64,000 nucleotides of DNA from Telopea speciosissima (taxonomy: Eukaryota; Streptophyta; Magnoliopsida; Proteales; Proteaceae). The stretch is taken from positions 61,816,871-61,880,870 of the forward strand of contig NC_057918.1 in the NCBI RefSeq assembly GCF_018873765.1, in the 5' to 3' direction. Of this stretch, positions 34,198 to 46,700 are shown one piece after another (within the stretch, counting starts at the first letter, position 1; each line of letters opens with the position of its first letter). A program made the translations under genes and the position numbers. Under the pieces are notes generated by a model. The model made no database searches, had not been told where the DNA came from, and worked only from the letters and a program-made list of their open reading frames with translations.

Positions 34198-35763
34198 TTA
34201 CTAATTAGCAGGCTATTACAAAGTTCCAATCATATTTAAAGAGAACCTTTCAGCCTTTCAGGTCATCCAAGAGCCAATTCAGATCCTCTATAGCCAATAT
34301 CTAACAGCGATACACAGGAATTAATGAATATTCTCTAAACCTCTTTAATATAAAAGTTCAAAAAAAAAAAAAAAATAGCAAGGATCGTGGAAGGATTTGA
34401 AAGGATTTTGAAAGATTTTCAGGATATCTGCAACTCATCTCCCCAAATCGATTGGGGAAGATGAGTTGCAGGTTTTTTTTTTTGTTCTTTGTATGGGCAA
34501 TTTTGTCATTTCACCCCATGTTTTTAATACTGTTGGTCATGAACTAATGGAATAGGCTTATTTGTTACCGTTTGCAAACCTCAGGGGGTACGCAGAATTT
34601 TTCAAAACTAGGGGTTAAAATTATCCTTTCGTCAAACCTCAAGGGTGGTATGTGTAAATTACCCAATAATAAATATTCTCATCCATAACGTATCCTGCCA
34701 TAATATACCCAAAAATAAAATACACAAGAGAGAAAAGATAAATAAAAAAATGATTTAACCTACTTTCATAAAAATTGAGTAGTGTACAGGCTACCATTAA
34801 TCAATGAGTATTATTATGCACGATGAAGATTTCACTATACTGATTTTCAAATTAGTTTTCAGAAAACTTATTTGGCCATTGGTTGACTTAAAACTTAGCA
34901 TATTGAATCAAGGTCTTGAATATGATATCAATTAGGTGCCCAGAATATTTGAGCTGGAAATAATCCCTTTATTTTTTTTAAATGAAATCAAAACAAAATA
35001 TATTAAACATAAATTGTTCATAGTACATCCAAAGTTAGAGGGACCATCGATATCCTTGAGTTTTCAAAGCCTTACATGATAGTTGTTGTGCTACCATAAC
35101 AAACTTAGAAGTCTTGACTCTTGCCTACTAATATTTACATAGTGAAAACATTTTAAATAGGGCAAGAGCTCTCAGTGGAGGAGCGTGGCCCTTGTACATG
35201 TGCGGGGCCAATGGAAGAGTATGCGATGGCATCAATAGGATGGTCAAGGGGGGGGGGGGGCGGTCATTTTGCCCTCATGTGTCTGGACGCAAGAGGAACA
35301 CTCATACAGAAAACATTTTTCCTTGTAATTTAAATAATTATATATTTGTAACAAAAGTAAAAACACTTCCCATGGCCATTGCTCAAACGGTTCTTAGCAA
35401 ACCAGCTAGTGAAATCTTCAACCAAATCATTACTACCAAAAGTGGTTATAAAAGTTTATGAAAATGTTTCCTACATGCCCTAAGAGTAATCTTTCTTTTC
35501 TATTCCGCAATTGCATGGATTGCTAACTTGACAAGTGGATTATTTGATAGATTACTTGTCAAATTTGATGGTTTATCTCAAGCATATGATTCACCATATG
35601 GGATTTCTTACACTTAATTTTTTTAAGGATCCTTGTTGAGTTCATGTTGAATTCAATTCCAAGACTTTCCAACCTTATTTTGAATTATTATTAAGACATG
35701 TAAGGATGTCCAGTTTGCCTAAACTTGTAACCATGTACAAAGATTACATGAACAACCAATTTG

Positions 35764-35932
35764 GATCCTCTACTGCTGAGCTGCCCTACAAGACTGTGCT
35801 GCCAAGGCATGGTGAGGCGTGGAATGTCCGCCTTACCACCACTCGGGCAAGGGTAAGGCCGACATTGTGCGCCTCACTGTGTCTTGGCAGCACTGTCCTG
35901 CCTGGCAGCTTGGCAGTAGACTATCTGAACCC
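35764..35932. repeat. Foldback element, gatcctctactgctg family
   Basis: The arm ggatcctctactgctgagctgcc...gtgctgccaaggca mirrors tgtcttggcagcac...ggcagcttggcagtaga around a ccttaccacc loop. Confidence 0.75.
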
Positions 35933-36350
35933 ATGGACAACATATTTACCAAATTTCATTTTAACCGAACTGCCACATGGTAATTATTAAGGGTACAAAG
36001 GAATTGGTTCGTGGTATTAGTTTACAAGAAACCCCCGCCCTCCAGCCCAGTAAGTTATCTACTCAGTCAAACCTACATCTTTTTCGTCATTATGATTGAT
36101 GAAAATAGTTCATCAGGATGGGCTGTCTTGATAAGTTTATCAAGGTGTCTCATCAATTTTTAGCCACGGGATGTGGATAATGTGGCCATTTTGACGGTTA
36201 GATGTATTAGTTAGGATTGGATTAGTCACATGTCAAATTTTAATGCACTATTAAACCCAAAAATCCTCTTGTATTAAATGCATTTTTGTAATTTTTTTGT
36301 GTGTTTAACAATCCATGAATACCCACAGACCCTCTTGTAGTCCATAGATT

Positions 36351-36489
36351 TTTTTTTTTTTTTGGGTGCAAGGCCCACATTGGAGCCATAGAGGAACCCA
36401 CAAGGGGCCAACAAGAGGCACTAGGCCCACTTATTTATAAGTACCTACAACTACTACTACTACTATAGTCAAGAAGGTGGGGTAGTCGA
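36351..36489 (-). mobile_element. Short retroposon (SINE-like) with target-site duplication
   Basis: Read on the minus strand it ends in poly-A (T run at 36349-36363 on +). A perfect 10-bp direct repeat, tccatagatt, flanks it at 36341-36350 and 36490-36499. The body contains a (tag)n tract and gtgggcctagtgcctc. No coding sequence; the family is not recognised. Confidence 0.75.
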
Positions 36490-36582
36490 TCCATAGATTA
36501 TCAAACAAAGGACCATATTGTCTACTTGCTTACAAAAATTTGGACCCCATCTAAATTGCTACTTGACAAACTTACCAAGTGT

Positions 36583-37076
36583 TTGTTTGATAACACTCCA
36601 AGAAACATGTTTTTTCGTTTATCTACTCTAAGAAATAGAAAAACACCCTAAAAAGTGTTTGATAAAGTGTTTCGTTTCTATTGAAACTTAAATTAAAATT
36701 TATGGGTCAGAAAACAAGTTTGACGAAACAAGTATGCCTTGTTTTTCTGGTTTTTTGAAACAATTTGATGGAAACATGTACCCAATAAAATAAAAGGGAA
36801 GGGGGGGGGGGGAGGAGAAATAGTTGTTCCCAATAAAAAGCTCAAGCGCCATCGACTCTCCTTCAACCTCAAGCTCCATCGCCATCTCAACTCTCCTCCA
36901 GCCTCAAGCTCTAATGTCATATTGACTCTCTTCCAACCACTGTGTTATGGAACCGTTTCTGGAACAGATTTACCAAACGCTTTTAAACATCCCAAAAAAC
37001 TGTTTCTCAACACAAAAAATGAAAAACGCTGTTTCTCGACACAGGAACAACTAGAACTTTATCAAAAGGTGCCTAA
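36583..37076. mobile_element. MITE, probably hAT-type
   Basis: The left end taccaagtgtttgtttgataa is loosely complementary to the right end tttatcaaaaggtgccta. Internal pieces (gtgtttgataaag, aacgctgtttctcgac) repeat in both orientations. No clear target-site duplication. Confidence 0.45.
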
Positions 37077-37996
37077 GACATCCCATCCTAGATAACTTAT
37101 TGAAATAATGATAGATACTCATTATATACGCTAGGGACCTTAATGTCTACCTGGCTACAAAAATTTGGACCCCATGTTAAGTGTCCCATCCTAAATCCTA
37201 TAGAACTTATTGAATTTGGACCCATGTAAAGTGTCCCATCCTAGAGAACTTATTGAAATAATGTGAGAGAGAGAGAGTGGGGTTGGTCACTAGTATTGCA
37301 TTGCACGATTTAAATATTTAGAAACAAATAAAAATGTCTAATGTGTAATGTGTCAACAACCTCACTTTGCTTTACAATATACGCACTGCAACTCCCCCCC
37401 TACCCCCCTATTGATTATATAGTAGATGATATATATTAGTTAGTCTTAGTCACACCCGAGAAGGCATCCATATAAAATAAATAAATATATAATAAGTATG
37501 AGAGGATAAAAATAATACTACGTAGAAGAGGTTTCTATCATCACTACCTGCCCACCCACTATTATGTAGATTCACACATCGTGATTTCCATTCTTGGCTT
37601 TTTTCATCTGTCGTTGACATGTGGTTTTAATACTTAAATTAGAATCGGTTGAAGCCGTCGATTTGACTCGAACTTAATTGATCGGGATTTCCAAGAATGT
37701 ATACCAAACTCAACCTAATCTAATTGAGTTAATATAAATGATTTTTGACCGATTTTAAAACGAGTTGAATCGAAATCAATGGAGACCGATTTTGTGTACA
37801 ATTTTCGAATTTAATAAAACCCATCACATTAGACTTTGTCTCTACTTGAATCGTTTGAACTCCATACTGTCTTCCTCCTCTATCTTTTTCAGAACCTTTA
37901 TTCTTACCCAGTCTACCTCTGAAACCACCGCCAAAAAACAATCAACCTTATCTTCAACGGTTCTGTACATGGGACTATTATTTTATAGGTGATAGT

Positions 37997-38246
37997 GAAA
38001 ATCCCATGGTTTTAGTACATGGTATCCGATTGGGTATCGTCATGTATAAAACTGATATGATATCGATATGGTATTTGTATGGTTCGATTGTATTCGATAA
38101 ATTTGCCCTTGATTTTCCTTAAAAAAACAGATATTTTGACTATTTAAGCCATTGTCTATACTGCATTACCGTGTCATTGATACTATATCGGTCACTAGTA
38201 AAACCGTTATATATCACACAATACGATACTGATACCTCAAACCATG
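37997..38246. mobile_element. MITE with catggttt(t/g)ag termini
   Basis: The left end catggttttagtacatggtatcc and the right end gatacctcaaaccatgg are inverted complements; the interior is AT-rich with repeated gatat/tatcg motifs. No coding sequence. Confidence 0.5.
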
Positions 38247-38408
38247 GAAAAGTCTGACTAGTGGTTATCTAAAGAATGGTTTAGATTGATCACTTAACAA
38301 ATTTTATATTTAAATTTAATCATATATTAGCTTATTTATTGTCATCTTTCTTCTTGATTGTCTAAGCATCTAATTGAACTGAAATTTAACTTGTGTGTAT
38401 GAGATCTT

Positions 38409-39496
38409 TAAGATACGTTTGGTTGTAAGGAAAATTAAAGGAAAGAGAAGTGAAAATTTTCAAACCTAAAAAAAATAATATTGTAATCATTATCCTATGT
38501 AATTGTATAAACTACTTAAATTTCTTATCTTATTTAATAATGAACATTTTATATCTAATTTCTATTTTATTTTTTAAATCGAAAGGAATTGGATGTAAAG
38601 TAAAATCAAATTTAATAACCAAATATGAAATGATTTGGAGTTAGTGATATAATCACATGGGAGCAGGATGTTAAACGGTTTGATGCAAATTTTTTTTTAA
38701 GGCAAAACCGAAAGCGAACCATGCAATAAACGGTTTCACATGTTGAAGCCAAAATCATTTATAAACAGTTTTTGTTTATAAATAGTTTTATAAGTTTTTT
38801 TCAATTCAAACAACTACTTTCCATTACATGTCTTTAATTTTTATTGAAATGAATGTATGAATTGAATTCTTATATATATATTGGGTAGAACTTATATATA
38901 TTTTTTTAAAATAATGTTTATCTGTGCAATTACATATTTAATAATTATTTATTCTTACCACTAATGGTTAATTATTCCCTTTACATATTACTAATAAACA
39001 CTTTATCATTGGTATAAGTATATAACATTTTGGGTCAATTTAAACTATTTAACTCACGCCCGTTAGGGTTGAGGGGGCGATGAAGCTCGATCGAGAGGTT
39101 GAGGGGCCGGACTTCAATCTTATTGAAGCGGTGGAACACCTTCAACTAAGAAGCTGATCTGCCCCTAGGTCAACCCTTTTCTTTCTACGTAGATAAGGCG
39201 CGGTTTGGACTGTTGGATGTCCGAACTGCCCCGTGTCAGACATCCATACTAGTACTGTCGCACCACCAAGCTATAGGAGATTGAAGAGGATAATTTTCCT
39301 TAACTAAACGGTCTCAATTTTAAAACCAAAACCAAACCATTCATTAAACGAATTCAAAAATTCCCGTGTAAACTTTAAGCAATAAAAGTTTTTTGTTTGA
39401 TTTTGACACTTTTAAGTCTTAACATGGATACTAATTACAAAATTTCCTTTTCAAATTTCACTTTCCTTCTATTTAAATTCCCTTGTAACCAAACAC
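38409..39496. mobile_element. ~1.1-kb TIR element immediately upstream of the U-box gene
   Basis: The left arm tttggttgtaaggaaaatt...ggaaagagaagtgaaaatttt (38409-38485) is matched in reverse complement by 39427-39494 (...ctttccttctatttaaattcccttgtaaccaaa), giving TIRs of ~70 bp. The interior is AT-rich without transposase. Its right end is only ~135 bp from the U-box ATG, so it may supply part of that gene's upstream region. Also inside, 39040-39290, is a GC-richer patch of unknown origin. Confidence 0.6.
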
Positions 39497-39631
39497 ATTA
39501 TTATATCAATCAAAAATTCTATTTTTTTTATAAAAAACATTCGAACCTTACCTTTTCTATCTCCAGCGACCAGCGTAATTGAATGGAGTTCGTGCTATAC
39601 TTGTAAAGACGGAGCTTTCTCTGATTCGCTC

Positions 39632-41659
39632 ATGGCGATACCTCCTCAAGCTTTCCTGCCAAGAAAGAGACGGCCTTCATCGAGCTCTTTCATTTCCCCT
39701 GATTTCTCCGACAGAAAACTCATTCAATCTATTCTGTTTCTCTCCCGAGAAATCTCCCTCCTTAAACCTCTACAGTTCCTTCTCAAACATATTTCCTCAT
39801 CTATAATCCGCAAATTCAAGCTTCTCGCAATAGTATTCGAAGAAATTCTTAGCCTTCCACCTTCTTTTCTCTCTCAATCCGCACTTCTCTGTTCCAAAGA
39901 ATTATACCTCGTTTTACAGAGAACCAAAACCTTGATTGAAGACTGCTCTAATGGAAGCAAGATGTGGCTTTTGATTCAACATAAATCTGTTTCTCACGGT
40001 TTTCATCAGATAACAGTTGAAGTCGCAGCTCTGCTTGACGTCTTCCCTTTTAAAGAGTTCGATCTGAGCGATGACGTGAAGGAGCTCGTCGTTCTTCTTA
40101 AAAAGCAGTGCTGTGCGGCCAAAGCTTTCGTTGATCCTATCGCCGAGAATCTCATGCGAGAGGTTTTGAAGATGCTCGATCATATAGAGAGAGAACTCGT
40201 TCCTGAACAATCGAAGCTCGAGAGTATATTCGAGAGATTAGGGTTATTTGATTCGAAAAGTTGCAGAGATGAAATAGAGCGTCTCAAAGATGAGATCCCG
40301 AGCCTGGCTTCTGGGAACGAGAAATCAACGGTTCAGATGCTCTCAATGGTGGGCCTGGTGCAGTACGGGAAGTATGTTCTCTACGGTGCTTCTGCTTCCT
40401 CGCCTAAGAGAAGCACTAGATCACCAAACCCTTTTTCTGTGACGGATTTCCCGCCACCGGCAGATTTTCTGTGCTCGATTAGTCTCGAATTGATGACTGA
40501 TCCAGTAGTTGTCGCTACAGGACAGACCTATGATCGGTCCTCTATCAGCCTCTGGATCAATTCTGGACGCGACACGTGTCCCAAAACGTGCCAAGTTCTA
40601 GCTCACAAGAATCTGATACCAAATTGTGCTTTGAAGAACTTGATCGTGTTGTGGTGCCGTGAAAATAAATTGCCACTTGAAACGGTGGAGACCAACGATA
40701 AATCTAACGGCGTTACTGTCAGCAAAGCTGCGTTAGAGGCAATGAGGATGACGGCGTCGTTTCTCGTCAATAAACTACGTGTTTTGCCGTCAACGGAGAC
40801 GGTGGAATGGATCGTTCACGAGTTGCGGATTCTTGCTAAAACCGATTCCGAAAGCCGAGTGTGCATAGCCGAGTCTGGAGCGATTCCTTTGCTCGTGGGC
40901 TATTTAGGTTCAAATAATCCAGAAGTGCAAGTTGACGCCGTTACATCGTTACTCAACCTTTCTATCGTCGAAGCCAATAAAACGAGGATTATGGAAACAG
41001 ACGGAGTTGTGGACGGCGTCGTTAGGGTGCTGAGATCAGGTGCCACGTGGGAAGCAAAAGGTAATGCTGCAACCACAATATTCAGCTTGTCTACTGTGCC
41101 TGTTTACAGGAAGAAGTTAGGGAGGAAGAAACGTGTCGTAAAAGGATTGGTGGAGCTTGCAAGAGTGGGACCCGCAATATCAAGGCAAGATGCTTTGGCT
41201 GCTCTTTTGAATTTGGCGGGAGAAAGGGATTGCATAGGGAGGTTGTTGGAGGGAGGGGTACTGGAAATGGCGGTGGAAATAATAGATGAGTCGCCGGAGG
41301 AGGTGGTAACGATTATGGCGGCGATGGCTAAAAGGGGTGGAGCGACAGCTGTAGCGGCGACAGATGGGGCTATCGAAAAGATAGCGACGGTGTTAAGGGA
41401 TGGCCCAGAGAGAGCAAAAGAGAGCGCTGCCGCAGCACTTGTAGCGGTTTGTCGGAGGGGAGGGGAGGAGGTGGTGGCCCAATTGGTGGCGACGCCAAGG
41501 ATTCAGAAGGCAATTTGGGAACTGATGGGGACAGGAACAGTAAGAGCTCGACGGAAGGCGGCAAATCTCTTGCGAACTTTCCAGCGATGGGCCGCCGAAC
41601 CCGATAACGTTGGTATTGTCCATGTTTCAACAAGTATTGCTGATCTTCTCATTTATTGA
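39632..41659 (+). CDS. U-box / ARM-repeat E3 ubiquitin ligase (PUB18/19 type)
   Basis: An intronless 675-residue frame. It is expected to transfer ubiquitin from an E2 to target proteins; PUB18/19 relatives act in ABA and drought signalling, which is family knowledge and not shown here. Residues ~40-250 form the helical N-terminal (UND-type) region. The U-box is at ~274-347: PPPADFLCSISLELMTDPV, ATGQTYDRSSI, LWINSGRDTCPKT, LIPNCALKNLI. ARM repeats fill ~385-655 (ESGAIPLLVGYL, NPEVQVDAVTSLLNLS, AKGNAATTIFSLS, RQDALAALLNLAG). The ATG in gctcatggcg gives the full N-terminal region. Length and single-exon structure fit the group. Odd point: the U-box normally has C-P-I after the first hydrophobic strand, but here it is C-S-I. 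Otherwise the frame is clean and looks functional. Confidence 0.93.
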   Translation: MAIPPQAFLPRKRRPSSSSFISPDFSDRKLIQSILFLSREISLLKPLQFLLKHISSSIIRKFKLLAIVFEEILSLPPSFLSQSALLCSKELYLVLQRTKTLIEDCSNGSKMWLLIQHKSVSHGFHQITVEVAALLDVFPFKEFDLSDDVKELVVLLKKQCCAAKAFVDPIAENLMREVLKMLDHIERELVPEQSKLESIFERLGLFDSKSCRDEIERLKDEIPSLASGNEKSTVQMLSMVGLVQYGKYVLYGASASSPKRSTRSPNPFSVTDFPPPADFLCSISLELMTDPVVVATGQTYDRSSISLWINSGRDTCPKTCQVLAHKNLIPNCALKNLIVLWCRENKLPLETVETNDKSNGVTVSKAALEAMRMTASFLVNKLRVLPSTETVEWIVHELRILAKTDSESRVCIAESGAIPLLVGYLGSNNPEVQVDAVTSLLNLSIVEANKTRIMETDGVVDGVVRVLRSGATWEAKGNAATTIFSLSTVPVYRKKLGRKKRVVKGLVELARVGPAISRQDALAALLNLAGERDCIGRLLEGGVLEMAVEIIDESPEEVVTIMAAMAKRGGATAVAATDGAIEKIATVLRDGPERAKESAAAALVAVCRRGGEEVVAQLVATPRIQKAIWELMGTGTVRARRKAANLLRTFQRWAAEPDNVGIVHVSTSIADLLIY

Positions 41660-42003
41660 AATTAGAATTGTTTTTTACCGTATTTTTCTTTTCGTATTTA
41701 GAGCTTAGGAGTGTAAAATGTAAAGTGCTATTGAGTGGAAGGGTCTGAGTGTAAATAGAAAGTCCTTTGTATAAGATACTTGCAAGCTTACAACCTTCTT
41801 GGATGAAGTCCATGGGGTAGAAGAATGGCAACAATGGTGACCAATACATGGTTGAAATTAAGCAGCAATGGAAATATGGTTCAACTTGTTGATTAATGAA
41901 ATAATGCGTCTTTTTACTAGAAAGTACCTCCTTGCACTTCTATATACAATGCCATTTTGTCACACTTCATTGGTGAGAGTAATCAAACTAATTAATGGGA
42001 GTG
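41660..42003. other. 3' flank of the U-box gene
   Basis: AT-rich 3' UTR-like sequence with no gene. The TRIM insertion follows, ~345 bp after the stop codon. Confidence 0.5.
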
Positions 42004-42500
42004 TGTTATGTGTTTATTGGGGCCCACTCTACTGTATGAACGCTAGATTGGGCCAGCCTAGTATGGGATAGGCTAAAGGGTTTGATTTAACGCGCTCCAT
42101 CAGTTTCGGAGTTTTTGGCCGGTCAAGTCCCTAACATTTAGTATCAGAGTTTGGGCACCACGTCACAAATTCGAGTCATGGAAAGGGCTACCTAAGAAAG
42201 GGCTACCTGGAGTAGAGTAAAAGCCATTAAGAAAGGGCTACCTGCCGCCAGGCAAAAACTCTGGAGCAGAGTGGAGCCGCTTGAAAAGGGCTACCTACCG
42301 CCAGAGTGAAAGCTGTCTAGAGTGAGAGTCATCGAGGACGACGGTTGCGAAAACGTGGTGGTCTGTTATGTGCCTAATGGAGCCCATTCTAGTGTATGAG
42401 CGCTATATTGGGCCAGCCTAGTATGGGATAGGCTAAAGGACTTGATTTAACGCGTTCCATCAGTTTCAGAGCTTTTGGCGTATAGGTCAAGTACCTAACA
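42004..42500. mobile_element. Complete TRIM (miniature LTR retrotransposon), 497 bp
   Basis: Two direct LTRs of ~135 bp, 42004-42136 and 42364-42500, both start tgttatgtg and end cctaaca. A perfect 5-bp target-site duplication gagtg lies at 41999-42003 and 42501-42505. Just inside the 5' LTR, agtatcagagtttgggc resembles a primer-binding site for initiator Met-tRNA. The ~227-bp interior has four aaagggctacct repeats and no coding capacity. It must depend on proteins of another element. Confidence 0.95.
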
Positions 42501-43713
42501 GAGTGCTTAGGATTGCCTTATAATCTCCACAAAGATTCTCCAACGAAGGAAACATTGATCAATCTAGCAATCATAGGGAAGAAACCACCCCCCCCCACGC
42601 AACCCAGGAGTAACCTTTGTGTAAGAGACAACAAGTAATTCCCCACAAAACCTAGGGTTCAAATATTGGATATGTGTGTAGACAAATCATTTTGTTATCA
42701 TGGAGGTCATGCATAATGATGACGAATAAAGCTCTATGGAACTGATTTAGGTTTTGGAGTAGCTCTAGGCTCTACTGCAAAACGTTTTACGGGCATTTGG
42801 TATCAATGACCCAAAATGCTTTTGTCTGAGTTTTCCGAGGTCCGAGCCCAGTCAATCAGGTTTTTTTCTTTTTTTCATTTTTGTGCAAACATCCCAACCC
42901 CCCTCAGTGAGGGCTAGGGGGAATTTTTATTCATATTATCCGTGGAGTACTCATGGGGGCAATAATAAGCACAAAGTCAATGGTTCAATTTCACCCTGCA
43001 ACAGAGAGAATTATACTCTTGTTATCATTCTCAATGATAAAACGCTCAAAATCTTCTGAGATGTCCTCTAATATAGCTACACGGATGTAATATTCTTCAC
43101 CTATTGATGGATTCTGAAAGCGTGCAGGGCTAGAGACAGCTACTAGTGATCGCCCCTGGTAATTTCAACCAATATTATCGATACTCCCACATACTGTTTG
43201 ATCCTGGCACTATACTAGAATCACAATTAAACTTGATGTGATCTGGTGGAGGTGGAGTCCAAAGACCAGTAGAAGTACGTAACCTCAATAATATTGGAGC
43301 GTGATACACCTGGAAGCATAGAAGTAGTAGTAACCTCCGTGGTAGAGATAATCCTTGGGTTGGTACTACCAAAAGCTTCAGCCTTCATGTAGTCGATGTA
43401 AGTTGATTTCGAGACATCAAACATAAAAATTTAATGTGGTTCGACAAAAATGTCTGCATCCATCCAAAAAAATTAGATATTTTTTCACTACGTCAGAAAA
43501 ACATTTTCCACCTCATAATAAGATCTTCTTTGTTGATGTTTAGCGTTTACCCCATTGAGACAATATATAGGCAATAATAACTATGTGGACCATTGTAAAA
43601 TACATGAGACAAACCCAATAGGGCCGTCGAATGATTCTTCAACAAGGAAAAAGTGTTGAGAAAAGAGTGTCTCACACTGCAATGTGAGATCATTTCTCCT
43701 TTTTAAGGGATAC
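42501..43713. other. Degenerate retroelement remnants, minus strand
   Basis: Read on minus, 43300-43170 gives an RNase H-like start (WTPPPPDHIKFNCDSS) as in LINE or pol RNase H, without continuation. Read on minus, 43690-43430 resembles a copia LTR end (gtcgaaccacattaaattt preceded by ggatgcagac). Poly-C runs lie at 42587 and 42897. No intact gene. Confidence 0.35.
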
Positions 43714-46700
43714 TGTTATATCCACGCCCAAGATACACCCTAATATCCTGGGTCAAATTGAATTTTTACTGACGGGTGTCGCCACGATGCCAATGGTCAA
43801 CTCCTATGACATTGGACCGAAACAATCAAAGGGAAAGCTCAAACACAAGGATTGTATTCACACCTTGATGGGTGAGTGGACCACACAATGGGTAAGCTTT
43901 AAACCCTAAATTTTTGGTACACATACCCTCCTCGAAGTCCTTGAAGTGCGGGTCAAAGCCCCACACCCCCAACTATTGATTTTCGCCTTGACAGCAGGAA
44001 CGGAACCACAAACGGATCCACTGCTGGTGAATCCGTCTGATAATCCGTCCATGCTGTCATGCTGGTTTTATGTGTTTTCTTGTGTGGGGCCCACGTGCCT
44101 GTGCTCCGGACATCGTGGTTAGGACCTCGGACATGGTGGACCCCCACCCTTACCTTCTTTTGCATTTTTGGACCTTGTATGTGGGTCCACAAGGCCCAAA
44201 TATGATTTTAATGAGTTTTAAGTGCTAAAGGCCTAAACCAAACAAGACTTAAGACCCTAACACTTGAGGTTTTAATGAGAAACCAAATGGACCTTAAGGC
44301 TCATGCTTTATTCTAAAACTAGCTTTGCATGTGTTTTTTATTAAATGAACTTTTAAGCTACCCTATCCAAACAGGCCTTAAGTTACGACTAAGAGACCCT
44401 AGCCAAACAAACCCTAAACTAAAACACATTTTAGGCCATTGTTGTTTATTTTAGCCTTAAGAGGGCAAATAGAGGAGGAAGCTCTTAAGCTTTTCCTCAT
44501 TTCTCCAAAGAACAAAACGTGGGAAGGACAGGAGAAAAGGAAAGGAAGAAGAAGAAGGAGAAAGGGGGCTCACCTAGCCTTGGGCTTTGCTTCTCCATTG
44601 GAGGTGAGTGAATCTTCCAACTCTCCCCCTCCATTTCTTCATTTATTAGCTTAGGGTTTTGGATTTTGGGGTTGGGGATGACCTTGGAGTCCACTTGGGA
44701 CTCAATGCCCTTGTGTGCGGCTTGTTCTTGGTCCTTTTGGGTGCCATTGCACACCCTTAATCCTCCCAATGGTGTACTATATAACCCAAGCCATGAAAAC
44801 CTAGGGATTTCACCCAAAAACCCAAGTTTGGGTTGAGGAATTGGATATAGACCATAGATGGCTTAATGCATTGTGACATTAGGGTTATTAGGACCCTAAT
44901 TAACTTTAGGAACCATCCCTACAAGCCCTTGAAGCCATTGGGGGCCTTGGGGATCAATTTGGATGAAGTTCGGAGTTAAAAAACTCATTCCTGCTGCGAA
45001 CGGACTCAGCGGCGGACTCACAATCGTGCATCCTCCCGTGTATCCACCCCCCTCGAGTGTGTCTCAAGGTTCGAACGGATGCACGGGAGGACTCACACAA
45101 GTGGATCCGTTCGTGAATCCGTCCGCAGTTTACAGCATGACCACTGCTTAGTGTTTTGGCCATAACTTTGTCTATACATATCGTATCGACACGATTCAAG
45201 TTGCGTTGTAAAATAGACTCAAAGGGATACATTTTCTATGAAGAAACCATGGACCCAATACAAATAAAAGACCCTCAAAAGTGGGCCCAAACTTAGCTAA
45301 TGTGTTTTGACAACAACTTTAGAACATAACTCTAATCCAATAACCTCGCCCACATTGTGGCTGCTTGTGTAAGACTTAATAAATCTTATTGGGGGTTAGT
45401 TACCACATAAATTGTCTCTAAATATATTAATTAATTGACCTATCGGGGTACCAAGGTCTACCCTTGATACTTTCGAAATCCCCCTTGCTGTCCTAAGGGA
45501 CTTGTGACCTCAACCTAGAAATGGAAAATCCTAAGGAGAGACCAATCCATGGGATCTCCCAAGACCAATGAATGATATGAGACATTATGCCCTTAGGAAG
45601 GTTTAGGACACCCTCCCCTAGCTCATGAGACTGTTGGATCTCAAAAAAAAGGCTGGGAATCAGACTGACTTAAGGATTTCATATTTAGAATTACTTGTCT
45701 ATAACACTTGGGGAAAACCTTAGAGTTGGATCCAATCCCTTGAATCCTCTAAGTCTTATAAAGGGCTAGATGTTTAGGACCTCCAACGAAGGATTGGACT
45801 CACCTCCCCAACCCTAGGACCTCTATGGTTCCATGGATGAAGGGCTAAAGCTGAAAATCCTCTCGGATTTCAAAGGAATGCCGATGGATCCACGAGCGAA
45901 TCCACTGTCGTGTATCCGCCCGTCAGTCTGTCCGGTATAACCCAGCTGTTTAGCCTAGGGAGGAGCCACGAGCGGATCCACTTGGTAAATCCGCCCGTAG
46001 CTCAGTTGGCTCTCGGGAAAATCTCAGGGTTTGGACGGATGCACGAGCGGATCCATGTTCCACATCCGCCCGTGAGTCCGTTCTATGTATTTTCTGGGTA
46101 TGGCCTAGACGGATCCACGACCTGACTCACTTGGCTGCCTCCATTCCTACATCCGCCCTTCCTGTCTTGACCCAAACTTCAAATAAATTGTTGGGACCCC
46201 TCATGGGACCTACCTATACACTTCTAACAATATTCTCACGCATCCTCAGACTTCGTGACTGGTATGGGAGTACGTGCACCAAGGCAATCTTACCAAACAC
46301 ATCGAACGACAAGCAAGCAAACTGTGAGTGGGTTTTGGGTGATGTTTGGGCTTGTTTTATATATATATATATATAATCATATAGATCATATAATTGTGTT
46401 TATGCTTGCATCCATTCTTAACATGTTGCATCCTTGCATATAAACTATGTTGGATACGAATTGATGAAATGTGGATATGTTTACTTTATTTCATTATATC
46501 GGGTTACGGTGTTGGGTATACCGGTGCTGGATCCCCGAAATGCTTATGATATTCATTGCTTGCCATCCTGGTCTGTATGCACCGTGTTGTGCTGGTATCT
46601 GGGTACTAGATGGAATGGGACGTTGATGTACCCAGAATACCTCTTGGGACGATAGGATTTGCATGCAGTATATCTGTGACTAGGATTTATGCTCCCTTAT

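Noticed and set aside
41370..41633. Antisense protein frames over the U-box gene
   Set aside because: They are shadows of the sense ARM-repeat coding sequence, without domains of their own.
44439..44654. Small secreted or basic protein gene near 44.5 kb
   Set aside because: Purine-rich low complexity inside the solo LTR, with no homology I can recognise.
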